A DNA stretch of 59,908 bases from a virus. The DNA lies in the IMG/VR virus record IMGVR_UViG_3300032323_002596, positions 1-59,908 of that record, one strand, 5' to 3'. The notes under the pieces are model-generated. The model had not been told where the DNA came from. It worked only from the letters and a program-made list of their open reading frames with translations, and did no database searches. Made by a program: the position numbers and the translations under genes. Below are positions 36,932-43,186 of the stretch, piece after piece. Every line of letters starts with the position of its first letter. Positions within the stretch are counted from its first letter, which is position 1.

Positions 36932-36991
36932 CATATAGCAAGTGTTAACGGTTTAATCACGCCCTTCGTTTCTACGAGGGGCTCTTTTTTT
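36932..36991 (+). ncRNA. Candidate 60-base orphan small RNA
   Basis: A -7 box at 36919-36926 predicts a start near 36932, and a strong terminator ends at about 36991. The roughly 30-base body before the hairpin contains no ATG, so a leader peptide is unlikely, and both flanking genes are on the other strand. The unit is antisense to the intergenic end of the NinG operon only. Start site and function are inferred; nothing similar is recognised. Confidence 0.45.
36961..36991 (+). terminator. Rho-independent terminator of the small RNA
   Basis: GCCCTTCGT pairs with ACGAGGGGC over 9 base pairs (one G-T) around loop TTCT, followed by TCTTTTTTT. Very strong for an AT-rich genome. Confidence 0.85.
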
Positions 36992-36996
36992 ATAAA

Positions 36997-37018
36997 CCCC
37001 CGCATAGAAATGCAGGGG
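36997..37018 (-). terminator. Hairpin terminating the NinG operon
   Basis: On the minus strand CCCCTGCA pairs with TGCGGGGG (8 pairs) around TTTCTA, followed by a weak TTTAT. It lies about 25 bases after the NinG-like stop codon. Back-to-back with the small-RNA terminator, it insulates the two units. Confidence 0.65.
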
Positions 37019-37044
37019 CATATTTACTATAAAAAACCGACAAC

Positions 37045-37584
37045 CTACTTTATAAATTTCTTTTTAACTAAAATAAGTTTAGCCCTATATTCTAAGATCA
37101 AAGCTTTTAATTCTTCTCTTGTTGGCCTTGTTGGTTGTCTAGCTGTTTCTCTTAAATATTCTACCAAAGCTCCATTTTCTTCGTGTAGTTTATTTTCAAA
37201 CTCTTCAATGTTTCCTGTTTTGAAATAATTACATTCCATACATTGTGGTTTACAATTTGACTCCATCCATCTTGTGCCCAAATTTGACCTGCCCATAAAA
37301 TGTCCGCATTGTATTTCAGAAACAGTATGCTTATTTCCACAAGTATAACATTCTACTATTCCGCTTTTATCGGCATGTTTATTTCTAATATACTGGCTAA
37401 ATACGTGATCTAAATCCTGAACTAAATTATTAAAGCTTTCTGAATCATCTTCAAATTCATCCATCCTTTTTTGTGTTGATGCAATGGTAGCGCATTGCTT
37501 ACACATCTTTTTTGAAAAATGGTAATCAATATTACCACAATTTATACAACGCTTTTTCTTAACTATTATTGTGCTATTTCTCAT
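37045..37584 (-). CDS. ninG: NinG/Rap-like recombination protein
   Basis: This 179-residue protein has Cys13-x2-Cys16 and Cys28-x2-Cys31 (N-terminal zinc site), Cys79-x2-Cys82, then CGHFMGR (93-99) and Cys111, Cys115, Cys118 with NYFKTGN. The CGHF...R then C(x)CxxCN arrangement is that of phage lambda NinG (Rap), a structure-specific endonuclease favouring recombination between partly homologous DNA. With RusA and the PD-(D/E)XK nuclease it makes a recombination set. The start overlaps the previous gene by 4 bases (ATGA). Confidence 0.8.
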   Translation of the reverse strand: MRNSTIIVKKKRCINCGNIDYHFSKKMCKQCATIASTQKRMDEFEDDSESFNNLVQDLDHVFSQYIRNKHADKSGIVECYTCGNKHTVSEIQCGHFMGRSNLGTRWMESNCKPQCMECNYFKTGNIEEFENKLHEENGALVEYLRETARQPTRPTREELKALILEYRAKLILVKKKFIK

Positions 37585-37781
37585 ATTTTTTCAATTGCGT
37601 TTTTTACATTTGACCAATAAAATATTTCTTCAGAATTGTTTTTATATAATTCTATTTGATTTTGAGCATGCGATATAGCATCATTTTTTGCTTTTATTAT
37701 TCTATTTTCAAAATCAGTTATTCTGTCTTTTAAAAAAAAGTTTAAGTATATTTTTATTGCTTTTGTTTGGTATGGCTCCAT
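37581..37781 (-). CDS. Hypothetical 66-residue helical protein
   Basis: Highly charged helical protein (KDRITDFENRIIKAKNDAIS in the middle) with a mildly hydrophobic AIKIYLNFFL near the N-terminus that is too short for a membrane span. Overlaps the NinG start by 4 bases and follows the zinc-ribbon gene by 1 base, so it is translated in the same operon. Unknown function. Confidence 0.6.
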   Translation of the reverse strand: MEPYQTKAIKIYLNFFLKDRITDFENRIIKAKNDAISHAQNQIELYKNNSEEIFYWSNVKNAIEKI

Positions 37782-37782
37782 A

Positions 37783-37965
37783 TTAAAATGCTATTATAAC
37801 TCCTTCTTTCTTTTTATTTTTTGATGCCCTATTAGCTAAAACAGTACATTTTTTACACTGATAATATCTTCCATATAATGCATCATGATCTCTAGCGAAC
37901 TCACTTACTGGTTTTTCTATCTTGCAAGTTGCGCACTTCTTTGTTATCGTCATTTCTTGTTTCAT
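37783..37965 (-). CDS. Small zinc-ribbon protein (two CxxC)
   Basis: This 60-residue protein has Cys11-x2-Cys14 and Cys37-x2-Cys40 separated by 22 residues with SEFARDHDALYGRYYQC between them. This is a complete four-Cys zinc ribbon of a type frequent next to phage HNH and NinG genes. A stop codon directly precedes its ATG in frame. The start lies inside the end of the upstream gene (65-base overlap). Probably nucleic-acid binding. Confidence 0.7.
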   Translation of the reverse strand: MKQEMTITKKCATCKIEKPVSEFARDHDALYGRYYQCKKCTVLANRASKNKKKEGVIIAF

Positions 37966-38086
37966 TTAATTTATGTAGTTTATTGTTAATGAATCTAAAT
38001 TTTCCAATGTATTCTCCTTTCTTTGTTACTTCAATTACCATGTCTAATCTCTTAGCCATATCGTATATTAATTCTCTATTCTGCAT
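37901..38086 (-). CDS. Hypothetical 61-residue protein, overlapping
   Basis: Basic protein (MQNRELIYDMAKRLDMVIEV start, KKGEYIGKFRFINNK middle). Its start overlaps the end of the preceding gene by 11 bases and its last 65 bases overlap the zinc-ribbon gene in another frame. Without it a 110-base gap would remain in an otherwise gap-free operon. Long overlap lowers confidence. Confidence 0.5.
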   Translation of the reverse strand: MQNRELIYDMAKRLDMVIEVTKKGEYIGKFRFINNKLHKLNETRNDDNKEVRNLQDRKTSK

Positions 38087-38345
38087 TAGCTATTTCAATA
38101 AATTTTTTAATACAAGCAAGTTCTGCTTCTTCATATGAATTATTGTTTTGTAATAACTGCGTTGTTAATCCATAATGTATAACTGCAATATTTGTTCTAC
38201 CAATTGAATAAGTATATTCATACTTATCTCTAAAAAATCTAAATGCTTGTTGAAATAATGGAGGATATGACATAATACACTCTTCATTAAAACCTAATTC
38301 TGCTAGAGCTTGCGCTTGTTCAGAAGGGATAAATTCTTTAATCAT
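38076..38345 (-). CDS. Hypothetical 89-residue protein, first gene of the leftward early operon
   Basis: Start chosen at MIKEFIPSEQAQALAELG, 14 bases after a good promoter (TTTG-N18-TATCTTTG); the upstream ATG in the same frame would place that promoter inside the gene and adds a low-complexity hydrophobic stretch. The protein is acidic/helical with FFRDKYEYTYSIGRTNIAVI in the middle. Similar short proteins occur in Bacteroidetes phages and mobile elements; role unknown. Confidence 0.65.
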   Translation of the reverse strand: MIKEFIPSEQAQALAELGFNEECIMSYPPLFQQAFRFFRDKYEYTYSIGRTNIAVIHYGLTTQLLQNNNSYEEAELACIKKFIEIANAE

Positions 38346-38359
38346 AATAATAATTTTAA

Positions 38360-38389
38360 CAAAGATAATTAATTTAATTAAATAACAAA
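38360..38389 (-). promoter_or_regulatory. Leftward early promoter, TTTG-N18-TATCTTTG
   Basis: Full two-part Bacteroidetes promoter on the minus strand. The spacer is ATTAATTTAATTAAATAAC-like DNA. Its -33 region overlaps one AAATTTATTTT repeat shared with the divergent promoter. Confidence 0.75.
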
Positions 38390-38413
38390 ATAAATTTATG
38401 GAAAAATAAATTT
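38387..38413. repeat. Operator-like direct repeats between divergent promoters
   Basis: AAATTTATTTT occurs twice (minus-strand reading) with start points 16 bases apart, between the two divergent promoters and touching both -33 elements. Likely binding site of the HTH protein encoded at 38462 (inference). Confidence 0.5.
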
Positions 38414-38442
38414 TGTAATTAAAAATATTATTCTTTACTTTG
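38412..38442 (+). promoter_or_regulatory. Rightward promoter of the replication operon, TTTG-N19-TTACTTTG
   Basis: TTTG (38412-38415) and TTACTTTG (38435-38442), one mismatch to TAnnTTTG, 19 bases before the start at 38462. Drives HTH, initiator-like, helicase and SSB genes. Confidence 0.65.
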
Positions 38443-38461
38443 TGCTTCAATCAAATTATTT

Positions 38462-38659
38462 ATGGAAAAACAAAATGTAAAAGATTTAATTCTACTGCAT
38501 CTTGAAGCAGAAGAAAGGCCACTAGCATGGCTTTCAAGAAAAACAGAAATACCATATCCAACACTTTATTCAATCTTTATCCAGAGGATTATGAACCTTT
38601 CTGATAAAAATTTAGAAAAGATAAATGAGGTAATGGGAACTGATTTTACTAACGATTAA
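38462..38659 (+). CDS. Cro/CI-like helix-turn-helix regulator
   Basis: This 65-residue protein has RPLAWLSRKTEIPYPTLYSI at about 19-38 with the pattern of an HTH (LSRKTEIPYPTLYSIFI), followed by MNLSDKNLEKINEVMGTDF, typical of short Xre/Cro-type phage repressors. It heads the replication operon and divides it from the divergent leftward operon; it probably binds the repeats in between and sets the balance of the two. No peptidase or multimerisation domain, so more Cro-like than CI-like. Confidence 0.7.
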   Translation: MEKQNVKDLILLHLEAEERPLAWLSRKTEIPYPTLYSIFIQRIMNLSDKNLEKINEVMGTDFTND

Positions 38660-38669
38660 GAATTTAAAA

Positions 38670-39365
38670 ATGCCAAAAGATACATTCTATTTCTCACACG
38701 ACTATAATGCTCGTAATGATGAGAAGATAAAAAGGCTAATAAGAAAACATGGCATGATTGGCTATGGTATATTTTGGTCTATTGTTGAAGATTTATATAA
38801 TAATGCGAACGCATTGCGAACGGATTACGAAGGCATTGCGTATGATTTAAGGTCGGATTGCGATATTGTTGCATCCGTAGTAAATGACTTTGATTTGTTC
38901 ATTTTTAATGGTGATTTTTTTGGTAGCAATTCTGTTCAAGAAAGATTAGATCAAAGAAACAGCAAAAGCGAAAGTGCAAGAAAATCAGCTAGTTATAGAT
39001 GGGAAAATGCGAACGCATTGCAAACGCAATCCGAAGGCAATGCTAAAAAGGAAAGGAAAGGAAAGGAAATAAAAGGAAAGGAAATAAAAATAAAATATAA
39101 GGATAATGTTCATTTGACTGAAAAAGAAAACGAAAAACTTATTTCTGAATATGGAAATGATGTAGTAAAAAAGTGCTATGATTTTTTATCTTCTTATAAA
39201 ATTGAAAAGTCCTATTCTACAAAATCAGATTACCTAACTATTCGTAGATGGGTGCTAGATGCTGTTAATAAGCCAAATAAGACAGTTTCTCCCCAAAATA
39301 GTGTTAACCCTTACCAACAACAATTAGAAGCCGCTAGAATGGCTTATAAAACAATTTCTGAATAA
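38670..39365 (+). CDS. DUF4373/Lin1244-type replication initiator-like protein
   Basis: This 231-residue protein has an N-terminal domain (about 5-95: KDTFYFSHDYNARNDEKIKR, HGMIGYGIFWSIVEDLY) matching the DUF4373/Lin1244-Lin1753 family, which precedes DnaD-like or primase parts in phage and plasmid replication proteins. A low-complexity linker (126-145, KERKGKEIKG) leads to a C-terminal helical domain (147-215). Two in-frame repeats, NANALRTDYEGIA (45-57) and NANALQTQSEGNA (113-125), come from an iteron-like DNA repeat that looks selected at DNA level. The stop overlaps the helicase start. Confidence 0.75.
   Translation: MPKDTFYFSHDYNARNDEKIKRLIRKHGMIGYGIFWSIVEDLYNNANALRTDYEGIAYDLRSDCDIVASVVNDFDLFIFNGDFFGSNSVQERLDQRNSKSESARKSASYRWENANALQTQSEGNAKKERKGKEIKGKEIKIKYKDNVHLTEKENEKLISEYGNDVVKKCYDFLSSYKIEKSYSTKSDYLTIRRWVLDAVNKPNKTVSPQNSVNPYQQQLEAARMAYKTISE
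38802..39102 (+). other. Candidate intragenic replication origin
   Basis: Two 39-base repeats (38802-38840 and 39006-39044; 33 of 39 identical, first 16 identical) start with the dyad AATGCG-AA-CGCATT and carry extra ATTGCG copies (near 38835 and 38857). The second is followed by a 58-base purine-rich, then A+T-only tract (39045-39102) built on GGAAA repeats. Iterons then an AT-rich tract inside the initiator gene is the layout of the lambda ori in gene O. The repeats are locally GC-rich in an AT-rich gene. Confidence 0.45.
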
Positions 39366-41227
39366 TGATTACAATTTTTAAAAACATTTTTAGCAAGGAA
39401 CCTCATTTTATAACCGTTGAAAAGGCACTAGAAAGAATAAAGCTTGGTGCAAGTAAGCAGTTGGTAATGGATATTAGATTGGCCCTGGATAAGGAAAAAG
39501 CCAATAAATTGAAGTTAAATCTGCCATCAATATGCTTTAGTGGTAAATTTGGTGCTGATAGGAAAGATGAGCAGCTTATTGAGCATAGTGGTTTTATTGT
39601 GCTTGATTTTGATGATATTTCTGATTTAAGGGATAAGCAAACCGAAATTATATCTAACACATTTGTTTACGCTTGTTGGGTTAGCCCTTCTGGTAACGGT
39701 TTAAAAGCATTGGTTAAAATAGCCGATGGTAAAAAACACAGAGAACACTTTCAGTCGCTTCAGGATGTTTTCCCTGAAATTGATAGAAGTGGTATTAACG
39801 TAAGCCGAGTTTGTTATGAGAGCTTTGATCCAGATATTTACATTAACGAAAATGCAGAAGTATTTTCAAAGGCAAAAAAGATAGAAAAGGTAGTTGTAAC
39901 TGAAAATGAAAACGTAGATGATTCTGAGAATTTTCGTAGAATTTTGAAGTGGCTTACCAATAAAAACGATGCTTTTGTCACAGGTGAAAGAAACACTTAT
40001 ATTTTCAAATTAGCTTCAGCTTGTTGCAGATTTGGTATTGGAGAAGATTCTGCACTAAGTTTAATTTCAACAGAGTACACGGTTAGTAATGACTTTACAA
40101 TGTCTGAAATGAAGAGTGCTGTTAAGAGTGGTTATAGGGCAAATAAAAACAATTTTGCAACTGCGTCAATACAAAAAGAAAAACTTGTAAGTAAAACCAC
40201 AAATTACGAAATTGATGTTAAAAAAGAGTTTACAGAAGAGTCTGGAGAAAATTATAGAGTTGAGGATGTTGTTTACGGTATAGATGTAAAAGATAGAGCA
40301 TTATATATCAATGAAAATGGTTTTGACAGGGTAATGGGAATTGGAATACCTCAAATAGATTATTTATTTAAACCAAAAAGAGGTGAAATAACATTACTTA
40401 CTGGTATTGGTAACTACGGTAAAACAGCTTGGCAGAAAGCTCAATTGCTAATGAGAATGGTTATGTTTGGAGAGAAGGTTGCAACATTTTCACCAGAGGA
40501 TGTTCCGGCAGAAGAATACTTTCATGATTATGTTGAAATGCTTTTAGGTTGCGAATGTACTCCATACAATCCAAATAGACCTTCAAGTGAAATATACGAG
40601 GCTGCATATGATTTTGTTTCAAAGCATATTTTTTACATTAGTGCTGAAATGCTATCACCAACACCACAGTATATCAAGGAGAAATTTTTAGAGTTAATAG
40701 TTCAAGAAAAAGTAGATTACTGTTGTATTGATCCATTTAATCAGATGACAAATGATTACAAGGGATATAACGGTAGAACTGATAAATATCTTGAAACACT
40801 ATTAGCAGACTTTTCAAGATTTGCAAGAAAAAACGATATATACTTTTGGATAATTGCGCATCCTAAATTGATGGAAAGAGATAGAACTGGTAACTATAAA
40901 TGCCCTGATGTATTTGATATTAATGATGGTGCTATGTGGTCAAATAAAATGGATAATATTTTAGTATATCATAGGCCATTTGCGCAGACAGATCCAAATA
41001 ATCCTTTAGCAGAGTTTCATTCCAAAAAGATTAAAAAGAAAAGCGTTGGTAGAAAAGGTTTTATGATGCTTGATTATGTATGGGAAAGAAGAAGGTTTTT
41101 CATAGAAGGTAAAGATATATTGCAAGAAATGTTAAATGCCAAGAAAATGGATTTTTGGAAAAGAAAAGAAGCAAGTCAATCTTGGCTTCCATATAAAGAT
41201 GAAAACGGAGAAGAAGTAATATTTTAA
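39365..41227 (+). CDS. Primase-helicase: VirE/BT4734-type N-terminus plus DnaB/RecA-like helicase
   Basis: This 620-residue fusion has an N-terminal part (about 15-170) with VLDFDDI (79-85) and SPSGNGLKALVKI (107-119), the signature of the VirE-N/BT4734-like domain found before primase or helicase parts in Bacteroidetes elements. A middle helical segment (185-262) resembles a primase C-terminal region. The RecA-like domain has Walker A GIGNYGKT (347-354), Walker B YCCIDPF (452-458) and FWIIAHPK (494-501) in the place of the DnaB H4/sensor. It would unwind and possibly prime the fork. Starts on the last base of the initiator stop codon. Confidence 0.85.
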   Translation: MITIFKNIFSKEPHFITVEKALERIKLGASKQLVMDIRLALDKEKANKLKLNLPSICFSGKFGADRKDEQLIEHSGFIVLDFDDISDLRDKQTEIISNTFVYACWVSPSGNGLKALVKIADGKKHREHFQSLQDVFPEIDRSGINVSRVCYESFDPDIYINENAEVFSKAKKIEKVVVTENENVDDSENFRRILKWLTNKNDAFVTGERNTYIFKLASACCRFGIGEDSALSLISTEYTVSNDFTMSEMKSAVKSGYRANKNNFATASIQKEKLVSKTTNYEIDVKKEFTEESGENYRVEDVVYGIDVKDRALYINENGFDRVMGIGIPQIDYLFKPKRGEITLLTGIGNYGKTAWQKAQLLMRMVMFGEKVATFSPEDVPAEEYFHDYVEMLLGCECTPYNPNRPSSEIYEAAYDFVSKHIFYISAEMLSPTPQYIKEKFLELIVQEKVDYCCIDPFNQMTNDYKGYNGRTDKYLETLLADFSRFARKNDIYFWIIAHPKLMERDRTGNYKCPDVFDINDGAMWSNKMDNILVYHRPFAQTDPNNPLAEFHSKKIKKKSVGRKGFMMLDYVWERRRFFIEGKDILQEMLNAKKMDFWKRKEASQSWLPYKDENGEEVIF

Positions 41228-41248
41228 TAACAATAAAAACAAAAAACA

Positions 41249-41587
41249 ATGATTAGAATTTCAGTAATCGGAAGATTAGGACAAGATGCAGTGGTTAATG
41301 AAGTGAACGGTAAGACGGTGATTAATTTCTCAATGGCCTACAGTGAAAAGTTTAAAAACCAACAAGGACAAGATGTAGATAAAACTACATGGGTTTCTTG
41401 TGCTTATTGGACAGACAAATTAAATGTTGTAAATTATCTTAAGAAAGGTACGTTGATTTACATGGAAGGTAAGCCAGAAGCTAAAAATTATTTAAACGAC
41501 AAGACAAAAGAAACTGTAGCTCAATTACATTCAAGAGTTACAAGTATTCAATTATTATCTAGTAAACAAGACGAAACTCCATTCTAA
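41249..41587 (+). CDS. ssb: Single-stranded DNA-binding protein
   Basis: This 112-residue OB-fold protein shows RISVIGRLGQDA (3-14), VINFSMAYSEKF, TTWVSCAYW (46-54), VVNYLKKGTLIYMEGKPEAK (60-79) and the acidic-aromatic end DETPF, the tip that docks partner enzymes. It is shorter than bacterial SSB because the linker is absent. It coats single strands for the upstream primase-helicase. Confidence 0.93.
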   Translation: MIRISVIGRLGQDAVVNEVNGKTVINFSMAYSEKFKNQQGQDVDKTTWVSCAYWTDKLNVVNYLKKGTLIYMEGKPEAKNYLNDKTKETVAQLHSRVTSIQLLSSKQDETPF

Positions 41588-41811
41588 TGTATATACACGA
41601 ATTAACAAATATTATTGACGTAGAAACCCCTTTAGGATATGGAAAAGCAATTGCCTGGATTGACTACGGAAGCCAAACCAACACCGTTTGGAAAGTCGTA
41701 TTATACGACAGTGGTATGGTGCGGAACTTTTATGATGATGACATCCTCGTACACCCCAATTTTATGGACGGTGGACAATTGAATTTAGATTATTTTAAAA
41801 ACAAAAAATAA
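41587..41811 (+). CDS. Hypothetical 74-residue protein
   Basis: Small beta-rich protein (ETPLGYGKAIAWIDYGSQTN; WKVVLYDSGMVRNFYDDDI), the pattern of short SH3-like or Tudor-like phage early proteins with no set role. Its ATG uses the last base of the SSB stop codon, so it is translated with SSB. Confidence 0.65.
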   Translation: MYIHELTNIIDVETPLGYGKAIAWIDYGSQTNTVWKVVLYDSGMVRNFYDDDILVHPNFMDGGQLNLDYFKNKK

Positions 41812-41815
41812 TACT

Positions 41816-42088
41816 ATGCAACAGGAATTAAGATTTGATGGATCCGATTATAACCACGAACAAGATGGTAAAAGATTGGCTAAAAACCATTTTAAATTAA
41901 AAGATTTGATGAAGGATAGGGTGTATAGAACATTGGGTGAAATATCTCATATTACCAATATACCCGAAGCTTCAGTATCAGCCGGATTGAGAGATTTTAG
42001 GAAAGAAAGGTTCGGAAGTCATATTTTGAATAAAAAATATTTAGAAAATGGCTTATATTCGTACCAATTAATCCTAAATAACGAATAA
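41816..42088 (+). CDS. Winged-helix DNA-binding protein
   Basis: This 90-residue protein has YRTLGEISHITNIPEASVSA at about 37-56, a helix-turn-helix in which the second helix reads PEASVSAGLRDFRK, followed by FGSHILNKKY and GLYSYQLI, the two wing strands. This architecture is common in small phage proteins located after SSB or helicase genes. Probably a transcription or replication regulator; target unknown. Confidence 0.65.
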   Translation: MQQELRFDGSDYNHEQDGKRLAKNHFKLKDLMKDRVYRTLGEISHITNIPEASVSAGLRDFRKERFGSHILNKKYLENGLYSYQLILNNE

Positions 42089-42089
42089 A

Positions 42090-42212
42090 ATGGCTAAAGT
42101 AAAATCAGATTCCAGGAAGGTTACATTTGGTAAAAGAAAGACTGGTAGTGCAAAAAAAACTTATAACAAGCACTCTCCAAAGCCTAAAGAATATAGAGGT
42201 CAGGGGAGATAA
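42090..42212 (+). CDS. 40-residue basic protein, KVTFGKRK...YRGQGR
   Basis: Read directly: MAKVKSDSRKVTFGKRKTGS then a Lys/Tyr/Pro-rich tail ending KEYRGQGR. The start and end signatures recur in tiny proteins of Bacteroidetes phages as far as I recall; function unknown. One base separates it from the previous stop. Nearly one third Lys/Arg, which suggests nucleic-acid binding. Confidence 0.65.
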   Translation: MAKVKSDSRKVTFGKRKTGSAKKTYNKHSPKPKEYRGQGR

Positions 42213-42221
42213 AATTAAATT

Positions 42222-42365
42222 ATGAATAACAAAGCTGCAAAGAAACTAAGAAGGTTGTCTGTTGTAATGGCCGCAGGAGCGGGCAAAACAATTGATGATG
42301 CTGAAAGAATTTATAAAAACCTAAAGACGGTTTATAAAGAAAATAAAAAAGCCCCTAAAAACTAG
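42222..42365 (+). CDS. 47-residue basic protein ending inside a terminator
   Basis: MNNKAAKKLRRLSVVMAAGA, then a helix DDAERIYKNLKTVYKENKK. The last codons and the TAG stop form one arm of the bidirectional terminator hairpin at 42351-42369, so stop codon and terminator overlap. Follows the 40-residue gene by 9 bases. Unknown role. Confidence 0.6.
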   Translation: MNNKAAKKLRRLSVVMAAGAGKTIDDAERIYKNLKTVYKENKKAPKN

Positions 42366-42369
42366 GGGC
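42345..42369 (-). terminator. Terminator of the leftward paralogue cassette (bidirectional hairpin)
   Basis: GCCCCTA/TAGGGGC hairpin with a 5-base loop (42351-42369), followed on the minus strand by TTTTTTATTTT. In the plus direction the tail is TCATTTAC, weaker. It separates the replication operon from the convergent cassette. Confidence 0.85.
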
Positions 42370-42390
42370 TCATTTACATCTTTAAAAAGA

Positions 42391-42654
42391 TTAAGCATTT
42401 GCTGCTGAATTAATCTGTGCTACTGTAGAAGTAGTATAAAATAATACCGGCACTTGATTTAAACCGGTTGGAACTACCTCAACAATTGAGTTCATAGTTA
42501 CACCGTTTGCTACTGTTCCAGAAGGACATGGATAAGCTGCGAATCCCTCTACTGGGAATCCGTATTCAATACCAGATGTTGCTGGAGTTCCGTTTGCATT
42601 TAATAAATCATATTGATTTCTGCGATATGCTGTAATTGATACTATACTTGCCAT
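42391..42654 (-). CDS. YRRNQYDL-family protein, paralogue 2 (no Thr repeat)
   Basis: This 87-residue protein aligns with the neighbour at 42692: both share YRRNQYDL.N.NGTPATSG near the N-terminus, a VANGVxMNS motif and GLNQ. It lacks the Thr-rich tail and has a single Cys. Predicted beta-rich, no signal peptide. Looks like a compact virion decoration or fibre-attachment domain; role not known. Its A-rich leader and strong downstream terminator suggest good expression. Confidence 0.65.
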   Translation of the reverse strand: MASIVSITAYRRNQYDLLNANGTPATSGIEYGFPVEGFAAYPCPSGTVANGVTMNSIVEVVPTGLNQVPVLFYTTSTVAQINSAANA

Positions 42655-42691
42655 TTTTTAATATTTTTAATTGTTTTTAAATTTTTTTAAA

Positions 42692-43066
42692 TTAAGCTAC
42701 TGTTGTAGTTGTTGTGGTTGGAGCTACTGTAGTAGTTGTTGTGGTTGGAGCTACTGTAGTAGTTGTTGTGGTTGGAGCTACTGTAGTAGTTGTTGTTGTT
42801 GCGATACCACCACCATTGATAGCTGCAATTAATCCAGCAACAGTTGCATTGCTGTATAACTTTTCAGCTGGTTGATTAAGACCACTAGGGTACAAAAGAA
42901 TCAATGAGTTCATTTGTACGCCATTTGCTACTACTGTAGTAGGTTGAACTTGTAATCCAACAGTTGGTAATGAAAATAACACACCGCTAGTTGCAGGGGT
43001 TCCGTTTGGGTTTGATAAATCGTATTGATTTCTACGATAAACATAAACCGATAAATGATTTGCCAT
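42692..43066 (-). CDS. YRRNQYDL-family protein, paralogue 1, with Thr-rich C-terminal repeats
   Basis: This 124-residue protein is taken from MANHLSVYVYRRNQYDLSN; the longer frame upstream would begin inside the promoter. Residues 1-85 form the domain shared with the protein at 42391. Residues about 89-124 are four copies of a 9-residue unit (TTTTTTVAP), coded by 27-base repeats. The same type of repeat ends the giant tail protein and lies inside the protein at 49187. Exposed, possibly glycosylated linker in a virion protein is the best guess. Confidence 0.7.
   Translation of the reverse strand: MANHLSVYVYRRNQYDLSNPNGTPATSGVLFSLPTVGLQVQPTTVVANGVQMNSLILLYPSGLNQPAEKLYSNATVAGLIAAINGGGIATTTTTTVAPTTTTTTVAPTTTTTTVAPTTTTTTVA
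42695..42785 (-). repeat. 27-base tandem repeat coding TTTTTTVAP
   Basis: Three full copies and a partial copy of ACAGTAGCTCCAACCACAAC plus ACTACT (minus-strand reading), with one mismatch in the third copy. Near identity at DNA level suggests recent slippage. Confidence 0.85.
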
Positions 43067-43108
43067 TTTTGATTGTTTTTTTTTGTTATAAATTTTTTTT
43101 GGGCAATA

Positions 43109-43116
43109 CAAATATA
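43109..43116 (-). promoter_or_regulatory. Promoter box of the paralogue cassette
   Basis: TATATTTG on the minus strand, 42 bases before the start at 43066; divergent from the late promoter at 43139-43168. A -33 TTG is not clear. Confidence 0.6.
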
Positions 43117-43138
43117 AGATATTTTATGCAATTTAAAA

Positions 43139-43168
43139 TTGATTAAGTTAATAAAATCCTTACCTTTG
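43139..43168 (+). promoter_or_regulatory. Late operon promoter, TTG-N19-TACCTTTG
   Basis: Both elements match the Bacteroidetes consensus; the box ends 18 bases before the start codon at 43187, leaving a leader of about 14 bases that contains the repeated TTAAATTAATTAAATT motif. Confidence 0.8.
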
Positions 43169-43186
43169 AATTAAATTAATTAAATT

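Noticed and set aside
37783-38086. Programmed frameshift joining the 61-residue protein to the zinc-ribbon protein
   Set aside because: A stop codon sits directly before the zinc-ribbon ATG in its frame and no slippery heptamer with a structure is apparent; simple overlap is enough.
42692-43066. Diversity-generating retroelement target
   Set aside because: No reverse transcriptase or template/variable repeat pair is seen; variation would come from the tandem repeats.
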